Origin: Anaerolineales bacterium
Lineage (GTDB): Bacteria; Chloroflexota; Anaerolineae; Anaerolineales; E44-bin32
Direction: 5' to 3'
Assembly: GCA_030668545.1 (NCBI GenBank)
Contig: DAOUTT010000037.1
Span: 1-11,035 of the forward strand
Length of the DNA: 11,035 bases
Shown here: positions 7,090-11,035 of the stretch, piece by piece
Layout of the letters: the number at the start of each line of letters is the position of its first letter
How positions within the stretch are numbered: position 1 is the stretch's first letter
The notes under the pieces: model-generated
Told to the model about the DNA's origin: nothing
What the model saw: only the letters and a program-made list of their open reading frames with translations
Database searches by the model: none
Made by a program: the position numbers and the translations under genes

Positions 7090-7386
7090 TCAAGGAAAGA
7101 TTACGTTGAGTACGGGCTCATAGAAACAGCGACACCCCGTACTGTTTGAGCACCCGTTAACCGGTAATTCAGGAACCGCATCTTTAGGATAGGTGCCCTC
7201 ATTTTGCTGGCATGCGGGGCACGCATCATGGTTGACGATAAGGCGGATTTGGCCTACACGAGGGTTGGATTGCATATCTTTAAGAGCCTTAGCGGTCGCA
7301 GAATGAAGGGAGAGGTCCGCTCCACACTGGATGCATTCACCTGCGGTATCGGGGGATTGCTTGTTGCATTGTGTACACGTTCGCAC
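7090..7386 (-). CDS. small cysteine-rich (double zinc-ribbon-like) protein, unknown function
   Basis: A 98-residue soluble protein with nine cysteines in two groups. The N-terminal ribbon is C4-x2-C7 and C18-x2-C21 followed by GADL, a common zinc-ribbon layout. The C-terminal half has C56-x2-C59, then C79-x5-C85-x-C87 within GCSNSTGCRCFYEP. That half recalls the cysteine motif at the end of some phage head-morphogenesis proteins (CPxC ... P..GC...CRC), but the similarity is only in the motif. The start is GTG at 7386, chosen because a full AGGAGG lies 6 bases upstream (7393-7398 on the complement). A good promoter sits just before it. It is divergent from dinB. No signal peptide or membrane segment is seen. 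The gene is very likely real; its function is not recognised. Confidence 0.8.
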   Translation of the reverse strand: MRTCTQCNKQSPDTAGECIQCGADLSLHSATAKALKDMQSNPRVGQIRLIVNHDACPACQQNEGTYPKDAVPELPVNGCSNSTGCRCFYEPVLNVIFP

Positions 7387-7391
7387 GTAAT

Positions 7392-7399
7392 ACCTCCTC
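7392..7399 (-). promoter_or_regulatory. strong Shine-Dalgarno site deciding the GTG start
   Basis: The complement reads GAGGAGGT, a near-perfect anti-16S match, 5 bases before GTG at 7386. It supports the non-ATG start and shows that this small minus-strand frame is translated. Confidence 0.8.
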
Positions 7400-7416
7400 T
7401 GATTGGATACACCTAG

Positions 7417-7444
7417 ATTCTATTGAAGAGCGCGTGTGTGTCAA
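7417..7444 (-). promoter_or_regulatory. sigma-70 type promoter for the small cysteine-rich gene
   Basis: On the minus strand, TTGACA (7439-7444) and TAGAAT (7417-7422) are 16 bases apart. The -35 is perfect and the -10 has five of six matches. Transcription would start near 7410, leaving a leader of about 24 bases before the GTG start. Confidence 0.7.
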
Positions 7445-7488
7445 TACGCCCGATAACAAACTCGCGAGACAAATTCTGAATCAACCTT

Positions 7489-7500
7489 GAACAATTGTTT
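7489..7500 (+). promoter_or_regulatory. candidate LexA (SOS) box upstream of dinB
   Basis: The site reads GAAC-AATT-GTTT, one base from the symmetric GAAC-N4-GTTC box of Gram-positive LexA. Its inner 10 bases (AACAATTGTT, 7490-7499) are a perfect palindrome. From memory, LexA of the Chloroflexota genus Dehalococcoides has been reported to use this Gram-positive type box. It lies 74 bases before the dinB ATG and 45 bases upstream of the -35 of the divergent gene. No strong dinB promoter hexamers are visible around it. Confidence 0.4.
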
Positions 7501-7574
7501 GCGGAATTGTGAACCGTGATTATCTTTAAAAGCAGGATTAAATTAATGTTTGTGTTTTTAGCAGAGGTTATTTG

Positions 7575-8777
7575 ATGTCACGCCGGACGAAAACGATATT
7601 GCATTGCGATCTTGATGCATTTTTCTGCTCGGTGGAGAGCCTGCTCAACCCTGGTTTGGAAGGGAGGGCGTTCGTTGTCGGTGGCGCAGCGGATGGACGT
7701 GGGGTCGTCTCCTCGGCGTCTTATGCTGCCCGCGAGTTTGGCATCCGTTCGGCTATGCCTACTGCGCAAGCTCTACGCAAAGCTCCGGACCTGATTGTAA
7801 TTTCGCCTCAACATGCACAATATAGTAAGCACTCTCAGGAGATCATGAGTTTCCTGAGCGATTCTGCGCCGGTTGTTGAGCAGTTGTCGATTGATGAAGC
7901 TTTTCTTGATGTTAGCGATGATCCACGTACCGGGCTAGAGGTGGCACGGTTCTTACAGGGGGAGATTCTCGAGAATTTAAAACTTCCGACGTCTTGGGGT
8001 GTTGCCAGCAATAAATTGGTCGCCAAGATCGCAACGGAAGTTGGGAAACCGAGAGGGTTAATCGTAGTTCCTCCGGGACAGGAGGCTGTGTTTCTTGCAC
8101 CTTTGCCGGTGAGAATGCTGTGGGGTGTGGGCCCGAAAACAGCGGTGCGCTTGGCTGCAAGAGACGTTCATACGATTGGGGACTTGGCGGGTATGTCCTC
8201 GCGCTCATTAAATGAATCCCTCGGCGATCTTGGTCTGGAACTTGCATCAAGAGCACGTGGGGAGGATGATCGCCCGGTTGTGGAGGGGCGAGATCCTAAA
8301 TCAATGTCGGCAGAGAGAACTTTTAGCGCCGATATATCTGATTGGTCCGAACTGCGGACAATTCTTCTTAGACTGAGTGAAACTGTTGGCCGAAGGCTGC
8401 GCAAAGCGAAGCTGGCAGGGTATACGATCAGGGTTAAGGTCCGTTGGCCGGATTTCACGACTATAACGAGGCAGGTTCGCCTGGAGCAACCGACGGATAG
8501 AGAGCGGATAATATTCGATGAATCCTGCAAGTTGTTTCAGGGATTATGGAAGAAAGATCAAGCAGTCCGGCTCTTGGGGGTGGGGGTTTCGGATTTGCAC
8601 GAGCCAATACGTCAATTAGGCTTGTTTGATCGGAAATGGGATCGTGATGAGAGATTACAGCAAGCCGTAGACTCCATCCGCAATCAATATGGACCTGATT
8701 CATTAAGACGGGCTGGCGGGATAAGAAAACAAGCAGCAGCTGAAAGTGATAAGCAGCCCGAGGAAGATATTCGGTAG
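7575..8777 (+). CDS. dinB: DNA polymerase IV (Y-family translesion polymerase)
   Basis: This error-prone polymerase bypasses damaged template bases. Of 400 residues, the N-terminal palm begins with ILHCDLDAFFCSVE. D12, D107 and E108 (SIDEAFLD) are the metal-binding residues, and F17 corresponds to the steric-gate position. SSASYAAREFGIRSAMP (47-63) is the typical fingers region, and the thumb and helix-hairpin-helix segment contain WGVGPKTAVRLA. The little-finger domain follows. Near the C-terminus QLGLF fits the beta-clamp-binding motif, so docking to the sliding clamp is expected. ATG at 7575 is preferred over the adjoining TTG at 7572, because AGAGG (7563-7567) is 7 bases from the ATG. A SOS-like inverted repeat lies upstream. 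The next gene follows in the same direction after 55 bases. Confidence 0.96.
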   Translation: MSRRTKTILHCDLDAFFCSVESLLNPGLEGRAFVVGGAADGRGVVSSASYAAREFGIRSAMPTAQALRKAPDLIVISPQHAQYSKHSQEIMSFLSDSAPVVEQLSIDEAFLDVSDDPRTGLEVARFLQGEILENLKLPTSWGVASNKLVAKIATEVGKPRGLIVVPPGQEAVFLAPLPVRMLWGVGPKTAVRLAARDVHTIGDLAGMSSRSLNESLGDLGLELASRARGEDDRPVVEGRDPKSMSAERTFSADISDWSELRTILLRLSETVGRRLRKAKLAGYTIRVKVRWPDFTTITRQVRLEQPTDRERIIFDESCKLFQGLWKKDQAVRLLGVGVSDLHEPIRQLGLFDRKWDRDERLQQAVDSIRNQYGPDSLRRAGGIRKQAAAESDKQPEEDIR

Positions 8778-8794
8778 AAGGTGCGGGAGTTGAA

Positions 8795-8836
8795 ATGGGC
8801 AAGCTATTGAGAGTATTCAGGGAGACATGTAAATGA
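8795..8836 (+). CDS. possible 13-codon upstream reading frame coupled to the next gene
   Basis: ATG at 8795 is preceded by GGGAG (8785-8789) at 5 bases. The frame encodes MGKLLRVFRETCK and stops at TGA 8834-8836, overlapping the next start codon as ATGA. It could couple translation of the downstream gene to ribosomes leaving dinB. Frames this short arise often by chance and there is no sign of protein-level constraint. Confidence 0.2.
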   Translation: MGKLLRVFRETCK

Positions 8837-9936
8837 CCCTTTACGGAAAAGGTTACTTCATCTGGAAAATCCCTTGGTGTGATGAGGGTGATCCAGAGGC
8901 AATTGCGGCTACGGCTTCTGCTGCAGGTCTTTCGCACGTTCTGATTAAAGTGGCAGATGGGGCAACATGGCCATACAACTTCGATTTTGATCGAAACATC
9001 GATCTGATCCCTCCGGTGCGTGATGCGTTAAGGAATGCAGGTGTAGAGGTTTGGGGTTGGCACTATGTTCGGGGTGATGACCCGGTGAATGAAGCCCGCC
9101 TGGCAGTCGACAGGATGAATGCGCTGCACCTCGATGGTTATGTCATTGATGCCGAAGGGGAGTATCGCACAACGAGCAAGAGAGCTGCTGCAACCCGGTT
9201 TATGAAAGAGATTCGCGCGGGGATGCCGAATCTTCCCATCGCACTTAGCACCTATCGCTACCCGCGAATGCACATGGCATTACCCTTCCCAGAATTCCTT
9301 GAATATTGTGACTTCAGCATGCCCCAGGTTTATTTCGAGCAGAGCCACAATCCAGAGGAGCAGCTTGAACGCTGCGTCGAGCAGTACACGGCTTTAAAGC
9401 CAGCAAGGCCCATCGTCCCTACACTGCCGTCCTATGCGTATAGAGGTTGGTGTCCAACTGCGGATGAAGTCACACGCTTTCTGCACAAAGCGCGTGATCT
9501 TGGGCTTTCAGCTACAAACGCCTGGAGTTGGGATTTTGCGAGACGCCCGAAGTATATGGACCTTTGGGATGCAATGGCTGATTTCGATTGGCCGGCAAGC
9601 GCTCCCGCTGCAGATATACCGGAGAGGTTGGTCGGTAGAATGAATGATCACGACCCCATCCTTGTCTCCGACCTGTACGCGGATCGCGCCGCACATGTTA
9701 CTGGTGAACGCACAGTCGTTGGGAGAGAACCGGTTCAGCAGTGGTACCAATCACTTTTTACCAGCATTCTACCCAACGCTCACTTCGAGATTACTGGAAA
9801 ATCCGGGGAAGGACGAACGCGCCATTTCATGTGGAAAGCAACGAGCGAGCGAGGAGTTATCTTGGATGGAAATGATACGCTCGGCTTGATTGATGGCAGG
9901 ATCCAATATCACTACACATACTTCACGGTAAACTGA
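8833..9936 (+). CDS. GH25-like TIM-barrel protein with C-terminal NTF2/SnoaL-like domain
   Basis: A 367-residue protein of two parts. Residues 1 to about 255 look like a TIM barrel of the glycoside hydrolase 25-like kind. The barrel opens with GKGYFIWKIPW. Strand SHVLIKVADG (34-43) corresponds to the usual VIIKATEG, and VWGWHYVRG (73-81) follows. DGYVIDAEGEY (101-111) carries an acidic pair D106-x-E108, where GH25 lysozymes keep catalytic acids. MPQVYFE (163-169) and WSWDFA (231-236) fit later strands. Residues about 262-365 resemble an NTF2/SnoaL-like cone (LVGRMNDHDPILVSDLYADRA, then ILDGNDTLGLIDGRIQYHY), a fold often used for small-molecule binding. No signal peptide is visible, so a cell-wall target would be odd. 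AGGGAG (8819-8824) is the ribosome binding site. It may share a transcript with dinB. Substrate unknown. Confidence 0.72.
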   Translation: MTLYGKGYFIWKIPWCDEGDPEAIAATASAAGLSHVLIKVADGATWPYNFDFDRNIDLIPPVRDALRNAGVEVWGWHYVRGDDPVNEARLAVDRMNALHLDGYVIDAEGEYRTTSKRAAATRFMKEIRAGMPNLPIALSTYRYPRMHMALPFPEFLEYCDFSMPQVYFEQSHNPEEQLERCVEQYTALKPARPIVPTLPSYAYRGWCPTADEVTRFLHKARDLGLSATNAWSWDFARRPKYMDLWDAMADFDWPASAPAADIPERLVGRMNDHDPILVSDLYADRAAHVTGERTVVGREPVQQWYQSLFTSILPNAHFEITGKSGEGRTRHFMWKATSERGVILDGNDTLGLIDGRIQYHYTYFTVN

Positions 9937-10039
9937 ACCTTTCTACAACATAAGCTCCAACGATCGAGTACTCTACAGAGACATTCCAGAATCAAGCCCA
10001 ATCAGATTGTTATAATCATTGGATTAAAATGACGACTAA
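9937..10039. other. short intergenic stretch before the bidirectional terminator
   Basis: No gene is supported here. A TGTTATAAT sequence (10008-10016), an extended -10-like element, lies about 25 bases before the terminator but has no good -35 partner. Confidence 0.4.
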
Positions 10040-10071
10040 AAAAGCCCCGGATATTCTTCGCCGGGGCTTTT
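10040..10071. terminator. bidirectional intrinsic terminator
   Basis: AAAAGCCCCGG (10040-10050) pairs with CCGGGGCTTTT (10061-10071) around a 10-base loop. The A run before and the T run after make it work on both strands. It separates the rightward TIM-barrel gene from the leftward tlpA-like/osmC pair. Confidence 0.93.
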
Positions 10072-10093
10072 GAATCATGACCGCTTGTGAGGA

Positions 10094-10516
10094 CTATTGC
10101 TCGGCAGGCAATATCTTGTAGGAAAGCTTGATCGGTAATATCTGCTTGAACATTGCTTGTGCAGGGCAGTATTTATTTTCTGATAACTCAATTGCACGCT
10201 GCACAGCGGTTTCTTCGACATTATGCCCACAAATTAAATACTCGATCTCCATTTGAGTGAAAACGCGAGGGTGCTCTTGCGCTTGCTGACTGCGGAGTTG
10301 GACTTCGAATGAGGTTACATTCTGCCGTTTCTTCTGCAATATAGAAATTACGTCCATGGCAGTGCAGCTGGCGAGACCGATGGCGATCAATTCCATCGGG
10401 CGAAAACCATCGTTGTCACCACCGACTTGCGGGCTTGCACCGAGTGGGACTGAAAAACCCGTTTCTGCTTCTCCAATAAATGACAGACGCTGGCTCCATG
10501 TGACCTTTGCATCCAT
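10094..10516 (-). CDS. OsmC/Ohr-family protein (probable thiol peroxidase)
   Basis: The family includes cytoplasmic enzymes that reduce organic hydroperoxides with a reactive cysteine pair. In this 140-residue protein C51 lies in the central helix motif ELIAIGLASCTAMDVISIL and C117 in ENKYCPAQAMF, the two family cysteines. An arginine before the central helix (R39 in GFRPMEL) is a candidate for the usual catalytic partner. Length matches the family (about 135-145). ATG at 10516 was chosen because AAGGAG (10524-10529 on the complement) lies 7 bases upstream. A longer frame reaching 10567 would overlap the upstream thioredoxin gene and add 17 unconserved residues. It follows that gene after 17 bases, so both are probably co-transcribed. 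Which subfamily (OsmC, Ohr or YhfA-like) cannot be fixed; YhfA-like seems most likely. Confidence 0.9.
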   Translation of the reverse strand: MDAKVTWSQRLSFIGEAETGFSVPLGASPQVGGDNDGFRPMELIAIGLASCTAMDVISILQKKRQNVTSFEVQLRSQQAQEHPRVFTQMEIEYLICGHNVEETAVQRAIELSENKYCPAQAMFKQILPIKLSYKILPAEQ

Positions 10517-10523
10517 TGTTTTT

Positions 10524-10529
10524 CTCCTT
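10524..10529 (-). promoter_or_regulatory. Shine-Dalgarno site deciding the osmC-family start
   Basis: The complement reads AAGGAG, 7 bases before ATG at 10516, inside the gap after the thioredoxin stop codon (TGA, 10533-10535). Confidence 0.8.
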
Positions 10530-10532
10530 AGC

Positions 10533-11035
10533 TCATTGACGCAGCATGGGTGATATTGTGCTCTCAAGCGCGCTTAGACAAGTTGCTCCGCTCCATGCGA
10601 AACGAACGAATCCCTCACGATCAATTACGATGGAGTAGGGTAGGGAAAAGGAATTTAGAGAGCGCAATGTGGTCTCGTCGGGATCTAACCAGATCGGAAA
10701 AGTTAGATGGAACATGTCCACGAATTGGACCACAGTTTCCTTTTCTTCCCCGACATTGACGCCCAGGAGGATAAATCCTTCGTCGGCGTGCTTGCGGAAG
10801 AAAGCCTCCAGGTCAGGCATCTCTCTGCGGCATGGGGGGCACCAGGTTGCCCATGTGTTTAACAGAATTACATCGCCCTTATGATTGGCGAGTGAGACTG
10901 TTGATCCTGCAATATCCATAAGTTGAATTGCCGGAGCAGGATAATCGACTTTCATTGGCTCTACGCAGTCCTGGGGTTTCTCGGTTCCCGTAATAGTTTG
11001 TGCTTGATTAGACGCAATCACTGCAGTGACAATTG
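10533..11035 (-). CDS. TlpA/ResA-type thiol-disulfide oxidoreductase (5' end outside window)
   Basis: This thioredoxin-fold protein probably reduces disulfides, or acts in cytochrome c maturation, on the outer side of the membrane. The frame is open through the right edge. The first visible residues, IVTAVIASNQAQ, look like the end of a signal peptide or membrane anchor, so a GTG start at 11021 inside this segment is probably not the true one. After a linker come the AhpC/TSA-like strand segment (YPAPAIQLMDIAGSTVSLA), VILLNTWATWCPPCRREMP with the redox motif CPPC (codons 10830-10841), and a cis-proline segment SLPYSIVIDREG. An extra cysteine (ATCLSALE) lies near the C-terminus. It is followed by the OsmC-family gene 17 bases away, giving a small redox operon. 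Confidence 0.92.
   Translation of the reverse strand, partial: IVTAVIASNQAQTITGTEKPQDCVEPMKVDYPAPAIQLMDIAGSTVSLANHKGDVILLNTWATWCPPCRREMPDLEAFFRKHADEGFILLGVNVGEEKETVVQFVDMFHLTFPIWLDPDETTLRSLNSFSLPYSIVIDREGFVRFAWSGATCLSALESTISPMLRQ

Noticed and set aside
7461..7468. Palindrome CTCGCGAG in the dinB upstream region as an operator
   Set aside because: Eight bases without a known matching regulator or second copy nearby is too little to support a site.
8461..8937. 158-codon minus-strand frame across the end of dinB and the start of the next gene
   Set aside because: It is antisense to two well-supported genes, with no family motif or ribosome binding site.
10008..10073. Extended -10-like TGTTATAAT followed by a 14-codon frame running through the terminator hairpin (ATG 10029 to TGA 10071)
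   Set aside because: There is no usable -35 hexamer or ribosome binding site, and the transcript would be only about 50 bases. A promoter feeding straight into a terminator is most simply chance.
10517..10567. N-terminal extension of the OsmC-family frame to 10567
   Set aside because: It would overlap the thioredoxin coding region, adds unconserved residues, and lacks a ribosome binding site; ATG 10516 has a good one.

Overview
The window looks like ordinary chromosome from a bacterium of roughly 50% GC. It is most likely a member of the Chloroflexota (Anaerolineae-like). That placement is inferred from protein character (an RpoC of bacterial type, an L21 with a long lysine-rich tail, a class II thymidine kinase next to hpt) and is not proven by any single marker. 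Nothing points to a plasmid, prophage, insertion sequence or CRISPR array.

Layout on the + strand: the 3' two thirds of rpoC (3-2579) is followed by a near-perfect sigma-70 type promoter (2607-2636) and a GC-rich leader. These drive a ribosomal protein cluster: rplU (L21, with a 75-residue basic tail), rpmA (L27) and an unusual rpmE in which L31 is fused to a domain resembling the C-terminal domain of the RNA polymerase alpha subunit. A strong terminator-like hairpin (4194-4226) comes next, followed by tdk, hpt and a tRNA nucleotidyltransferase/poly(A) polymerase family gene, closely spaced and probably co-transcribed. This second group covers nucleotide salvage and RNA 3' end formation.

The middle region (6897-7574) holds one small minus-strand gene for a 98-residue cysteine-rich protein. 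It has its own promoter and a strong ribosome binding site, and it is divergent from dinB (DNA polymerase IV). The shared control region carries an inverted repeat close to the Gram-positive/Chloroflexota LexA box, which would fit damage-inducible expression of dinB. Downstream of dinB lies a 367-residue two-domain protein: a GH25-like TIM barrel joined to an NTF2/SnoaL-like domain.

A bidirectional terminator (10040-10071) separates this from a minus-strand redox pair at the right edge: an exported or membrane-anchored TlpA/ResA-type thioredoxin (cut by the window end) followed by an OsmC-family thiol peroxidase-like gene. The strongest oddities are the L31-alphaCTD fusion, the GH25-like/NTF2 fusion, the alternative hairpins in the rplU leader and the SOS-like box before dinB.
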